A program made the position numbers and the translations under genes. A stretch of DNA of 64,000 nt, from the NCBI RefSeq assembly GCF_002139915.1, contig NZ_CP018788.1:682001-746000 (forward strand), read 5' to 3'. Source of the DNA: Campylobacter devanensis. GTDB lineage: Bacteria > Campylobacterota > Campylobacteria > Campylobacterales > Campylobacteraceae. The number at the start of each line of letters is the position of its first letter. Within the stretch, counting starts at the first letter, position 1. Positions 29,992-38,917 of this stretch are shown one piece after another. The notes under the pieces were generated by a model, which was not told the origin of the DNA, ran no database searches, and saw only the letters and a list, made by a program, of their open reading frames with translations.

Positions 29992-30659
29992 ATTGTAGCC
30001 TTTATGACTGTTTTTTGCCATAGAGGTGATACTTGTTTAATTTCAAATTCGCATCCTAACTCATCAGCTAAGGCCTTGCTAAGACTAACATAAGGTGAGC
30101 TAACTAGGCGAATTTTTCCATCTTTTATAGAGATAATTATTGGTGCAAATAAAGAAAATATCAGATAAATTTTAGGATTTTTCCCAAGTAAAATTTGTAT
30201 TAATGCAGAACGGTTATCATAATAAAATGGTATATGAAGTATGTTCTCATTTAATGCCATAATCATATCTGCATATATGCTAAATTCATCTTTTGAGATT
30301 GGATTTGCCATTTTGGATTTAATATATGGTATTAGCCATGAGAGATTTTGTGAGCTTGCTACCATCTCAATAAGAGCTACTCCATCATCTAAAACTGGCT
30401 TTATAATCTCTCTTTTAGTAAGAGAGTTTATACTTATCATACCGCCGCTTTGAGATCCAATATTAGCATAGTATTCGCTTCCTACTTCTAGATCTTTATA
30501 GCTTGTAGTGCTGATTGTTTTGGTGCCAAATTTAATATTATAACGATTAAATCTAGTTTGTTCTAATACTTTTATGATAACTGGCAAACTTGAGTTTATT
30601 ATTGTTGGAATATTATTTGATATTTGAGCAGATTGAATTTTAGATAATTTATTTATCAT
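29988..30659 (-). CDS. hypothetical protein (coaBC-uppS intergene)
   Basis: This is a 223-residue cytosolic-looking protein with no signal peptide; one mildly hydrophobic stretch, IYLIFSLFAPIIISIKD, lies near 160-176. No catalytic motif is recognised. Regularly spaced strands at about 40-75 (FGTKTISTTSYKDL, YYANIGSQSGGMIS) suggest a beta-rich domain. A protein of unknown function sits at the same place between coaBC and uppS in C. jejuni (Cj0823 position, from memory). It overlaps coaBC by ATGA and uppS by 4 bases. Confidence 0.8.
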   Translation of the reverse strand: MINKLSKIQSAQISNNIPTIINSSLPVIIKVLEQTRFNRYNIKFGTKTISTTSYKDLEVGSEYYANIGSQSGGMISINSLTKREIIKPVLDDGVALIEMVASSQNLSWLIPYIKSKMANPISKDEFSIYADMIMALNENILHIPFYYDNRSALIQILLGKNPKIYLIFSLFAPIIISIKDGKIRLVSSPYVSLSKALADELGCEFEIKQVSPLWQKTVIKATI

Positions 30660-31816
30660 ATATTTTTTGCCAATTTAGTAATTTGTGATGCGATTATCTC
30701 TTTTTGTGCTAGGCTTGTTTGTATAACTGTCTCTTTGGTTATAAAGCTTATTTTGGTCTCATTGGAGCCAAATTTAATATCATCTCCTAAGATATTTAAA
30801 CACACTGCATCAAGATTTTTATTCATTAGCATATTTTTAGCATTATGTAGAGCATTTTTAGCGTCCATTTCCATCTTAAAACCAATTTTTTTACACTTTA
30901 AATTTAGATTTTTTAATATATCGATATTTAATTTTAGCTCAATTTTATCTCCCATTTGATCTTTTTTGATCTTGCCATATTTGGGATTAGCACAGATAAA
31001 ATCACTAACTGCTGCACACATTACTAATATATCATCTGGAGCGACTATTTGCTGATTTAATATGCTATTTAATTGGTCTGAGCTTTTAAATTTGATTATC
31101 TTATATGGGGTGTTAAAATCAATAGAGCTAATAAATACAACATCAGCCCCAGCATAGTAAAAGCTATCAGCTAAAGCTTTAGCCATTTTACCGCTTGAGT
31201 GATTGGTAATAGCTCTTGCGTCATCTATCTTTTCAGTTGTTGGACCACCAGTGATTATAACCTTTTTACCTTTGTAAAACTCATCTTGGTTTAATACTCT
31301 TTTGGCGGTTTCTACAATTAGCCATGGCTCATTTAATGCACCTTTTCCATAATCTCCACAAGCTAAAGTTTTAGTAATTGGCTCAATAATTGTAAAACCA
31401 TCATTATTTAAAATCTTTAAATTTCGAATTGTGGCTGGATTATCTAGCATATTATTATTAGCAGCTGGAGCTATAATCTTAGGACAAGAGGCTGCTAGAA
31501 TTGTTTGTAAAAATATATTATCAGCTATTCCATTTGCAATTTTATTGATACTATTAGCTGATGCTGGTGCGATGATAAGCAGATCATTTTTACTAAAGCT
31601 TATATGATCTAAACCATTTGTCCAGCTCTCATTAAGCGATGTTAAAACACCATCGCTAAGAGCTTCAAAGCCCACTGGAGTAGCAAATTTAAGAACCCCA
31701 TCGCTTAGTAGCACTTTAACATTTGCACCATTTTTTTTAAGCAGACTTAAAATTTCATAAGCTTTATAAAAGCTAATACTCCCACAAACTGCTAAGAGAA
31801 TATTTTTATTTTTCAT
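30656..31816 (-). CDS. coaBC: phosphopantothenoylcysteine synthase/decarboxylase
   Basis: This bifunctional coenzyme A biosynthesis enzyme joins cysteine to 4'-phosphopantothenate and decarboxylates the product. It has 386 residues from the ATG at 31816. The N-terminal flavoprotein (CoaC) part has LLAVCGSISFYKAYE, the active-site His in DHISFSK, APAANNNMLDNPAT and TLACGDYGKG. The CoaB part starts near 190 with VIITGGPTTEKIDDARAITN. The start at 31816 rather than 31849 was chosen because the protein family begins there; it overlaps glmU by 11 bases. Confidence 0.95.
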   Translation of the reverse strand: MKNKNILLAVCGSISFYKAYEILSLLKKNGANVKVLLSDGVLKFATPVGFEALSDGVLTSLNESWTNGLDHISFSKNDLLIIAPASANSINKIANGIADNIFLQTILAASCPKIIAPAANNNMLDNPATIRNLKILNNDGFTIIEPITKTLACGDYGKGALNEPWLIVETAKRVLNQDEFYKGKKVIITGGPTTEKIDDARAITNHSSGKMAKALADSFYYAGADVVFISSIDFNTPYKIIKFKSSDQLNSILNQQIVAPDDILVMCAAVSDFICANPKYGKIKKDQMGDKIELKLNIDILKNLNLKCKKIGFKMEMDAKNALHNAKNMLMNKNLDAVCLNILGDDIKFGSNETKISFITKETVIQTSLAQKEIIASQITKLAKNI

Positions 31817-33110
31817 CTTTTTTACCAAAAAATTTATAAAAGAATCCACTTTTATTATTTTGTTTGGCTCTAGCTATGATTAGGTCGCCTTTATGACTAT
31901 CGTGTGTTACGCTTGAACCTGCTGCTATTAGAGTATCATCAGCGATATTTAGTGGTGCAATAAGCTGTGTATCGCTACCTATAAATACATTTTTGCCTAT
32001 TATGGTTTTATGTTTGTTTTTACCATCGTAGTTGCAAGTGATTGTACCACATCCTACATTTGTTCCACTATCAATTTGGCAATCTCCCAAATAGCTTAAA
32101 TGGCCAGCTTTTACACTATTTAAATTTGCATTTTTAAGCTCTACAAAATTGCCAATGTGAGTAGAGACTATGTGGCTTTTTGGTCTTAGGTGTGCCATCG
32201 GACCAATATCACTATCAATTACGGTGCTATACTCTATAACTGAACTGCTTTTAATTATAGAGTTTTTAATAAGACAATCGCCTTTAATCACACAGCCACT
32301 CTCTATCTCGCACTCTCCTTCAAATTTGGCTCTAATATCTATAAATACAGTTTGAGGAAGTCTAATGATAACGCCATTTTTCATCAAATTTGCTTTTATC
32401 TGCTCTTGCATTATATTTTCAGCTTTGCTTAGAGCTAGCTTGTCATTAATACCCATAAAGTTTTGCTCATTTACTAAGACAGAGCTTACGCTTTTGCCAG
32501 CTTTTAACGCTAGTTCTATGGCGTCTGTTAGATAGTATTCATTGCTTGCATTTTGGTTATTTATCTGTGGTAGGACTGAATTTAATAAAGCCGTATCAAA
32601 GCAGTAAGCCCCAGCGTTGCATAGATTTATTGCTTTTTCATCTTCGTTGGCATCTTTTTGTTCTACTATTTTGATAACTTGATCGCCATTTTTTACCACT
32701 CTACCATATCCAAAAGGATCTTTAGATTCAAAAGCAGCTATAGTTATATCAGAATTTGATTGAGTTAGTGATATTAGTTCGCTAGTTGCAACTAGTGGCA
32801 TATCAGCGCATATTATTAGAGTTTTATCAAATTTAGGTTTTGCTGCCATTACAGCTCCAGCAGTTCCAGGAAAGTTGATAGTATCTTGAGCGACAATATT
32901 TATATTATTAAATTCTCTATTTATCTCTGAGCTTACTTCATCAAATTGATAGCCTAAAACTACTGTTATATCATCAGATATTTGGAGTGATTTTTCTACT
33001 ACATGAGCAATCATTGATCTACCGCTTAGAGTGTGTAGAACTTTAGATTTAGGTGATTTCATACGAGTACCATTACCAGCTGCTAGTATAATTATTGATA
33101 TATTTTTCAT
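31806..33110 (-). CDS. glmU: GlmU, N-acetylglucosamine-1-P uridyltransferase/acetyltransferase
   Basis: This bifunctional cytosolic enzyme makes UDP-GlcNAc for peptidoglycan and lipooligosaccharide. It has 434 residues. The pyrophosphorylase loop is LAAGNGTRMKSPKSKVLHTL at about 9-28. The C-terminal half is a left-handed beta-helix of hexapeptide repeats, with the acetyltransferase region GHLSYLGDCQIDSGTNVGCG and TITCNYDG. It heads the minus-strand series and is divergent from macA. A TACAAT -10 box lies upstream at 33141-33146. Confidence 0.96.
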   Translation of the reverse strand: MKNISIIILAAGNGTRMKSPKSKVLHTLSGRSMIAHVVEKSLQISDDITVVLGYQFDEVSSEINREFNNINIVAQDTINFPGTAGAVMAAKPKFDKTLIICADMPLVATSELISLTQSNSDITIAAFESKDPFGYGRVVKNGDQVIKIVEQKDANEDEKAINLCNAGAYCFDTALLNSVLPQINNQNASNEYYLTDAIELALKAGKSVSSVLVNEQNFMGINDKLALSKAENIMQEQIKANLMKNGVIIRLPQTVFIDIRAKFEGECEIESGCVIKGDCLIKNSIIKSSSVIEYSTVIDSDIGPMAHLRPKSHIVSTHIGNFVELKNANLNSVKAGHLSYLGDCQIDSGTNVGCGTITCNYDGKNKHKTIIGKNVFIGSDTQLIAPLNIADDTLIAAGSSVTHDSHKGDLIIARAKQNNKSGFFYKFFGKKDEK

Positions 33111-33140
33111 GATCTTTTCTTTTGGATTAAATTTGACAAT

Positions 33141-33146
33141 ATTGTA
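33141..33146 (-). promoter_or_regulatory. -10 element for glmU
   Basis: Read on the minus strand, TACAAT (in TAGCTACAATATTG) lies 31 bases before the glmU start and shares the divergent region with macA. Confidence 0.45.
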
Positions 33147-33212
33147 GCTAAATATGGTTAAAATTGATTAAATCTAAATTACAATCTTAACAATAAATTT
33201 ACATAAATTTCA

Positions 33213-33218
33213 TACAAT
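33213..33218 (+). promoter_or_regulatory. -10 element for macA
   Basis: TACAAT in the context TTTCATACAATGG lies 27 bp before the macA start, followed by AAGGA at 33235-33239 as ribosome site. Confidence 0.45.
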
Positions 33219-33244
33219 GGCAATAAAAAATTCTAAGGAAAATA

Positions 33245-34438
33245 ATGAAAATTTCAAAAAAATTATTAATTATTACCGGTCTTATAGCTGTTAGTGGAGC
33301 TATTTTATGGTGGGGATTAAAAGATGATGAGCCAAAAGATAAATATATCACAACAGTTGTTAAACGCGGAGATATCATACAAAGCGTAGATGCTGTGGGT
33401 GAAGTTTTTTCTCGTAATTTAGTTGCTGTGGGTGCTCAAGTAAGCGGTCAGATAAAAGAGCTATATGTAAAAGTAGGTGATAGAGTAAAAGCCGGAGATA
33501 AAATAGCTCAAATAGATAGCATAAAGCAGCAAAATACGCTCGATCAGCAACTTGCGGCTTTGGAGATTTTAGAAGCGAAGCTAAATTCGGCTAAAATTTC
33601 AGTTGATATCGCATTAAAGCAGTATGAAAGGGAGCAAAACCTAGCTAAACAAAACGCCACAAGCCAAGAGAGCTTAGAAAATGCTAAAGATACTTATAGT
33701 TTAAAATTAGCTAGTTTAAAAGAGATAGAAGCTCAAATCAAACAAACTGGAATTGAGATTAATACTGCTAGAACAAATTTGGGCTATACTGATATTAGGG
33801 CGCCATTTGATGGAGTTGTAGTATCTGTGCCTGTGGAGGTGGGTCAAACTATCAACGCTAATCAAACAACTCCAACCTTAGTAAATATCGCAGATTTAAG
33901 CAAAATGGAGATAAGATTGCAAGTTAGCGAAGGAGATATACCAAATATTAAGGTAGGAAATAAGGTAGAATACTCGATTCTTTCAAATAATACTAAAAAA
34001 TTTACCGCATATATAAGCTCAATTGACCCAGGTTTGACTACTTTAAGTGATGGCAAATACTCCACTTCAAATTCAAATTCAAGCAGTACTAGCTCAAGCT
34101 CAGCTGTATATTATTATGCTAAGGTAAATGTAGATAATAGTGATGAGATTTTGCGTATAGGTATGACAACAGAAAATAAAATAATAATTGCTGAAAATAA
34201 AGATGTCTTATATCTACCTACAATGGCGATAAAATCAGGTAAAGATGGTAAATTTGTATATATTAAAAATGGTGATAAAATCGAACAAAGAGCTATAACT
34301 ACAGGAATTACAAATGGTATAAATACACAAATTCTAAGCGGTCTTAGCGAAAATGAAGAGGTAATATATTTTCATCTAAACTCAGCTAGTATGCAAAATA
34401 TGATGAATGGCTCTAAAAGACCGATGATGAGGTTGTAA
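33245..34438 (+). CDS. macA: MacA-like periplasmic adaptor of efflux pump
   Basis: This is a membrane-fusion protein that links an inner-membrane ABC pump to an outer-membrane channel. It has 397 residues: an N-terminal anchor (7-24), a split lipoyl domain (QVSGQIKELYVKVGDRVKAG and TDIRAPFDGVVVSVPVEVGQ), a coiled-coil hairpin between about 95 and 175, and a beta-barrel/membrane-proximal part. A serine-rich stretch (273-286, NSNSSSTSSSS) interrupts the C-terminal region and looks like an insertion or flexible loop. The operon macA-macB-tolC fits a MacAB-TolC macrolide or peptide exporter. Confidence 0.9.
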   Translation: MKISKKLLIITGLIAVSGAILWWGLKDDEPKDKYITTVVKRGDIIQSVDAVGEVFSRNLVAVGAQVSGQIKELYVKVGDRVKAGDKIAQIDSIKQQNTLDQQLAALEILEAKLNSAKISVDIALKQYEREQNLAKQNATSQESLENAKDTYSLKLASLKEIEAQIKQTGIEINTARTNLGYTDIRAPFDGVVVSVPVEVGQTINANQTTPTLVNIADLSKMEIRLQVSEGDIPNIKVGNKVEYSILSNNTKKFTAYISSIDPGLTTLSDGKYSTSNSNSSSTSSSSAVYYYAKVNVDNSDEILRIGMTTENKIIIAENKDVLYLPTMAIKSGKDGKFVYIKNGDKIEQRAITTGITNGINTQILSGLSENEEVIYFHLNSASMQNMMNGSKRPMMRL

Positions 34439-36363
34439 TGATTAGGCTAAGCAAAATCCGTAAATCCTTCAAAGTCGGTGATACTCAAACAGAGGTATTA
34501 AAAGGGATAAATTTAGAGATTAAAAAGGGTGAGTTTGTAGCTATTATAGGGCAATCAGGTAGCGGCAAGAGTACGCTTATGAATATATTGGGTTGTCTAG
34601 ATACTCCAACAAGTGGTAAATATGAGCTTGATGGTAAAGATATAAGTAAATTTAATAAAGATGAACTCTCAAATTTAAGATTAAAAAAATTTGGCTTTAT
34701 CTTTCAGCGTTATAATCTACTTAGTTCAAATGATGTCAAAAGCAATGTCGCCTTGCCTGGAATTTATGCTGGAATGAATAAAGATGATAGATTGAATAGA
34801 TCTAAAGAGCTTCTAGCAAAACTTGGCTTAGAATCTAAAATAGATACTATGCCAAACTATCTAAGTGGCGGTCAGCAGCAGCGTGTAAGTATCGCTAGAG
34901 CGCTGATGAATGGCGGGGAGATTTTGCTATGTGATGAGCCTACTGGAGCGCTTGATAGTGCTAGTGGTGTGATGGTAATGCAGATCTTAAAAGAGCTTCA
35001 CAAAGATGGCCATACAATTATAATAGTAACACATGATAAAGATATAGCTAGTTGGGCAAATCGTATCATAGAGATTAAAGATGGCAATATAATTAAAGAT
35101 GATATAAAAAATAATCAATGTTACGAAAAAAGCTCTAAAAACATATCTATAGAATCAAATTTCAAAGCTTTAAAAGATCGTTTGTTAGAGAGCTTTATGA
35201 TGAGTATTGGAGCGATTAAATCGCATAAGCTTAGATCATTTTTGACTATGCTTGGTATTATTATAGGTATTGCTTCTGTAATTTGTGTAGTTGCTTTAGC
35301 CAAAGGTAGTGAGCAAAAGATTTTAGCTAATATCAATAGTATGGGAACAAATACAATTACGTTGCATTTAGGTAAAAATTTTGGTGATAAAAATGCTAGA
35401 AAGTTAAAAGATTTTAGTATTGAGAGCTATAAGATGCTTGAGAGTCTTAGCTTTGTAGATTATGCTACGCCTAGGATTAATGCTACTGGATTACTCACAT
35501 ATGGCAATAAAAATATAGATGCAAGTCTAAGAAGCGGAAGTGAAAATTTGCTTAATGTCTCTGGGGTAACAATTACGCATGGTAGGGATTTTGAATTTGA
35601 TGATTTAAGATTTTCAAGATCAAATATTATCATTGATAATTTAGCACAAAAAGAATTTTTTGAAGGTGTTGATCCTATTGGCAAAACAATTATATTTAAT
35701 AAACAACCTTTTACAATTATAGGAGTAGGATATAAGGATTCAGGCTCATTTGGTGCTGATAATATTACTGTATATCTGCCATATACTACAGCAGTAAATA
35801 AATTAACAGGCCAACAAAACATTCGATCAATAATTGTAAAAATTAATGATGAGGTAAATGCTCAAGTAGCTGAGAGCGGGATAATAGAGGCTATGAGTTC
35901 TATGCGAGGGACAAAGGACTTTTTTACTATAAATTCAGATACTATTATGCAAACCGTTCAAAGCACTGTAAATTCAATGAGTCTTTTAATCTCTGGAGTG
36001 GCTTTTATCTCGCTGATGGTTGGCGGAATTGGAGTTATGAATATTATGCTTGTAAGTGTATTTGAGAGGACTAAAGAGATTGGTATTCGCATGGCAATTG
36101 GTGCTAAAAGTAGAGATATTTTACTTCAATTTTTAATAGAGGCGATATTGCTATGTGCTATTGGCGGGGTAATTGGAGTTGGACTAGCATATTTAGTTGG
36201 TACTATTATAAATGCTTTAGATACTGGATTTACGATGATATTTAGCACAGCTTCGATTATTATAGCTATTGGAGTTTCTAGTCTTATTGGGATAATTTTT
36301 GGTTATATTCCAGCTAAAAATGCATCTAAATTAAATCCAATTGATGCACTACTAAGGGATTAA
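34438..36363 (+). CDS. macB: MacB-like ABC exporter (ATPase-permease)
   Basis: This is a fused ABC protein of 641 residues. The N-terminal ATPase has Walker A GQSGSGKS (38-45), signature LSGGQQQRVSIARA and Walker B ILLCDEPTGALD. The membrane part has one helix at about 270-295, a large periplasmic domain (300-515), and three C-terminal helices. It converts ATP hydrolysis into mechanical transfer of substrate from periplasm through MacA and the outer channel. The start overlaps macA by one base. The substrate is inferred from family only. Confidence 0.94.
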   Translation: MIRLSKIRKSFKVGDTQTEVLKGINLEIKKGEFVAIIGQSGSGKSTLMNILGCLDTPTSGKYELDGKDISKFNKDELSNLRLKKFGFIFQRYNLLSSNDVKSNVALPGIYAGMNKDDRLNRSKELLAKLGLESKIDTMPNYLSGGQQQRVSIARALMNGGEILLCDEPTGALDSASGVMVMQILKELHKDGHTIIIVTHDKDIASWANRIIEIKDGNIIKDDIKNNQCYEKSSKNISIESNFKALKDRLLESFMMSIGAIKSHKLRSFLTMLGIIIGIASVICVVALAKGSEQKILANINSMGTNTITLHLGKNFGDKNARKLKDFSIESYKMLESLSFVDYATPRINATGLLTYGNKNIDASLRSGSENLLNVSGVTITHGRDFEFDDLRFSRSNIIIDNLAQKEFFEGVDPIGKTIIFNKQPFTIIGVGYKDSGSFGADNITVYLPYTTAVNKLTGQQNIRSIIVKINDEVNAQVAESGIIEAMSSMRGTKDFFTINSDTIMQTVQSTVNSMSLLISGVAFISLMVGGIGVMNIMLVSVFERTKEIGIRMAIGAKSRDILLQFLIEAILLCAIGGVIGVGLAYLVGTIINALDTGFTMIFSTASIIIAIGVSSLIGIIFGYIPAKNASKLNPIDALLRD

Positions 36364-36364
36364 A

Positions 36365-37660
36365 ATGAGATATATAATTGTTATTTTTATAGCTATTATT
36401 TTTGGCGGATGTGCTGGCAAAAAGCTAGATTATGAGATTAAAGATGTTGAGTTTTATACTCCTAAGTGGCATAAAGATTTTAACCAAACTACCTTAAATG
36501 AGCTTATTAATTTGGCTCTTAAAAATAATGAAGATATTGGTGTAGCGGTGTTAAATTTAGAAGTAGCTATGTTAAATGCAGGTATAGCAAGTGATGGCTA
36601 TATCCCATCAATGAGTGGCGAGATAGGAGCAAATAGCAGTAGAGATATAGGCAAAAGTGATGAGTTTAGCAGTAAGTTTAATTCTAAATTTAGCCTTAGC
36701 TATGAACTTGATATATTTGGTAAGATATATGATAATTATAAATCAAAAGAGTGGATAATGCACTCTAGTAGATTAACATTGGATAATTTAAGATTGACTA
36801 TTATTAGTCAAGTAGCAAATAGTTATTTTAATATCTTATATCTTAATGACTCTTTGCGTAGTTTAAAGCAAAATTTAGATAATGCAAAGATGCTTGATGA
36901 TATAGTTAAGGTTAAATTTGAAAATGGTAAAGAGGAGCTTTTAGCTATTAAGCAAAGTTCTCAAAATATATTAAAAATTCAAAATCAAATTCACTCTACA
37001 CAAAGATCATTAGAATCTAACTATGAGAGTTTAAAAAATCTTACTAGAAGTGATAAAAGGTTTGATGAGCTTAGCTTAGATGGTGTCGAATTTATAGGAA
37101 TTAGCCAGTTTGATGTTGGTGAGCTTTCAAATCGTCCAGATATTAATGAAGCAGTAGCAAAACTAAATTCGAGCTTTTATGAGTATCGTCTAAGTCAAAA
37201 AGAGCTTTTGCCTAGTCTTAGTCTTGGTGCAAATTTAAGCGATAGCGATAAAAAGTTTAAAAATAGCTTTGATTTTAATCAACTTGGTGGAGTTGTGAGT
37301 TTTAGTTTGCCATTTTTGGACTATTTTAAGCTTAAAAAACATATTAAAATTAGTGAGCTTGAGTTTAATAAACTTAAATTTAGCTATGAAAAAACGCTAA
37401 AAAATGCCATAAATGAGTCTTTAAAATATCTATTATTTTATCAAACTGATAAAGCAACATATGATAATTTAGCCATAATGGTAAGCGATCAAGCTAAGAT
37501 TGTTGCAATTTATAAGAGTAAATATAATGAAGGAAGTGCTGAGTTAAAAGATCTATTAGAAGCGCAAAATAATCTAATCTCAGCCCAAATTTCACTCCTT
37601 AATCAAAAATTTGAGCTATTAAATGATGAGCTAAGCTACTATAAAGCCATTGCAAAGTAG
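36365..37660 (+). CDS. TolC-like outer membrane channel lipoprotein
   Basis: This is an outer-membrane efflux channel of 431 residues. A lipoprotein signal ends IIFGGCAGKK with lipidated Cys at about 16, as in NodT/CmeC-type channels. Long helices typical of the family are visible, e.g. LGANLSDSDKKFKNS and YKSKYNEGSAELKDLLEAQN with the C-terminal hallmark. It starts one base after macB and completes the tripartite pump. Some residues before the signal could be part of a second start, but the ATG given has AAGGGATTAA upstream. Confidence 0.9.
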   Translation: MRYIIVIFIAIIFGGCAGKKLDYEIKDVEFYTPKWHKDFNQTTLNELINLALKNNEDIGVAVLNLEVAMLNAGIASDGYIPSMSGEIGANSSRDIGKSDEFSSKFNSKFSLSYELDIFGKIYDNYKSKEWIMHSSRLTLDNLRLTIISQVANSYFNILYLNDSLRSLKQNLDNAKMLDDIVKVKFENGKEELLAIKQSSQNILKIQNQIHSTQRSLESNYESLKNLTRSDKRFDELSLDGVEFIGISQFDVGELSNRPDINEAVAKLNSSFYEYRLSQKELLPSLSLGANLSDSDKKFKNSFDFNQLGGVVSFSLPFLDYFKLKKHIKISELEFNKLKFSYEKTLKNAINESLKYLLFYQTDKATYDNLAIMVSDQAKIVAIYKSKYNEGSAELKDLLEAQNNLISAQISLLNQKFELLNDELSYYKAIAK

Positions 37661-38917
37661 ATGAATTTATTTTCTAACTTTAGACAATTTGGAGTATTTA
37701 TTGCTATTTGTATTGCGATTTTTACTCTAAATTTGTATTTAGAGTTTAGAAGTTATGAAGCTTTTAAAGCTAAGCCATATAGTTTTATTAAGGCTGATCT
37801 TTTATTTAGCGATAAAAGACAAGGAAAAAACTCCGAGTATTATGTTTTGCAGTTTAAAAGTGATAACTTTATATTTTATACTCGCTCTAAGAGCTTGCCA
37901 AAGTGCAGTAGTTGCGAAGTAGGGGTAATAACTAAAAATCTTAAATTTAAAGATTATATTGCTGGTAGATTTTTCTTGCCTAGTTTTAAGATTAGTAAGC
38001 TTGATATAAATGATAGCCTTGCTAATATTCTTAAAAATGCAATCATATCTCAACATCAAAATCCTAAGATGCAAGAATTATATAGTGCCTTATATTTAGC
38101 AACTCCAATGAGTAAAGAGTTGCGTCAAAATGTTACTCACTGGGGAATTGCGCATATTATTGCAATTAGCGGATTTCATCTTAGTGTAATATTTATTTTT
38201 GTATTTTTTGTAGCTAGATTTACTATTGCGCCGTTGCAAGATCGATATTTTCCATACTTAAATTTAAGATTTTATATTAGTTTGATTTTGTTTATTTTAA
38301 TGGGATTTTATCTATATATTTTAGATTTTACTCCTAGTTTCTTGCGTTCATATATTATGGGTGTGGTTGGGTTTTTATTGCTTAGTCGTGGGCTTAAGGT
38401 TTTTAGCTTTGGAAATTTGATTTTAGCAATATTGATTGGATTAGCTTTTAGTCCGCAATTACTCTTTTCTATTGGGTTTTATTTTTCATGTCTTGGGGTC
38501 TATTTTATATTTTTATATATCTATCATTTTGGCAATAGAAGCGACCTTAGTAGTTTAAAGAGAATTTTGATGCATACTTTAATTCTTGAGATTTTTGTAT
38601 TTTTAGCGATGAATGTTCCTGTTTATTACTTTTTTCCTATAGCTAGCTGGTATCAAATTAGTGTAATTCCACTATCTTATATTTTTATAATATTTTATCC
38701 AGTTAGTCTATTTTTGCATCTTTTTGGAATAGGCGGGCTTTTTGATGATTTTATGATTAGATTTATTGAATTTGCACCAGCTCAAGGCAAGGCTAATCTG
38801 GAGCTATGGCAGTTTATAGGGTATAATATTATTGCATTATTAGCAATATATAAAAAGTGGATAATGCTTTTATTGGCGTTACTTGGATTATTTGTCTATA
38901 TTTTTGCCTTGATTTAA
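37661..38917 (+). CDS. ComEC/Rec2-family membrane protein (core domain only)
   Basis: This is an inner-membrane protein of 418 residues with a family-typical region GIAHIIAISGFHLSVIFIF and a set of 8-10 helices matching the ComEC competence core. ComEC forms the channel for single-stranded DNA uptake. This copy has no metallo-beta-lactamase-like C-terminal domain, and the N-terminal part is only about 140 residues, so it is the short form found in Campylobacter and Helicobacter. It starts directly after the tolC stop, an unusual place for a competence gene, and overlaps the convergent cprS by 30 bases. Confidence 0.82.
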   Translation: MNLFSNFRQFGVFIAICIAIFTLNLYLEFRSYEAFKAKPYSFIKADLLFSDKRQGKNSEYYVLQFKSDNFIFYTRSKSLPKCSSCEVGVITKNLKFKDYIAGRFFLPSFKISKLDINDSLANILKNAIISQHQNPKMQELYSALYLATPMSKELRQNVTHWGIAHIIAISGFHLSVIFIFVFFVARFTIAPLQDRYFPYLNLRFYISLILFILMGFYLYILDFTPSFLRSYIMGVVGFLLLSRGLKVFSFGNLILAILIGLAFSPQLLFSIGFYFSCLGVYFIFLYIYHFGNRSDLSSLKRILMHTLILEIFVFLAMNVPVYYFFPIASWYQISVIPLSYIFIIFYPVSLFLHLFGIGGLFDDFMIRFIEFAPAQGKANLELWQFIGYNIIALLAIYKKWIMLLLALLGLFVYIFALI

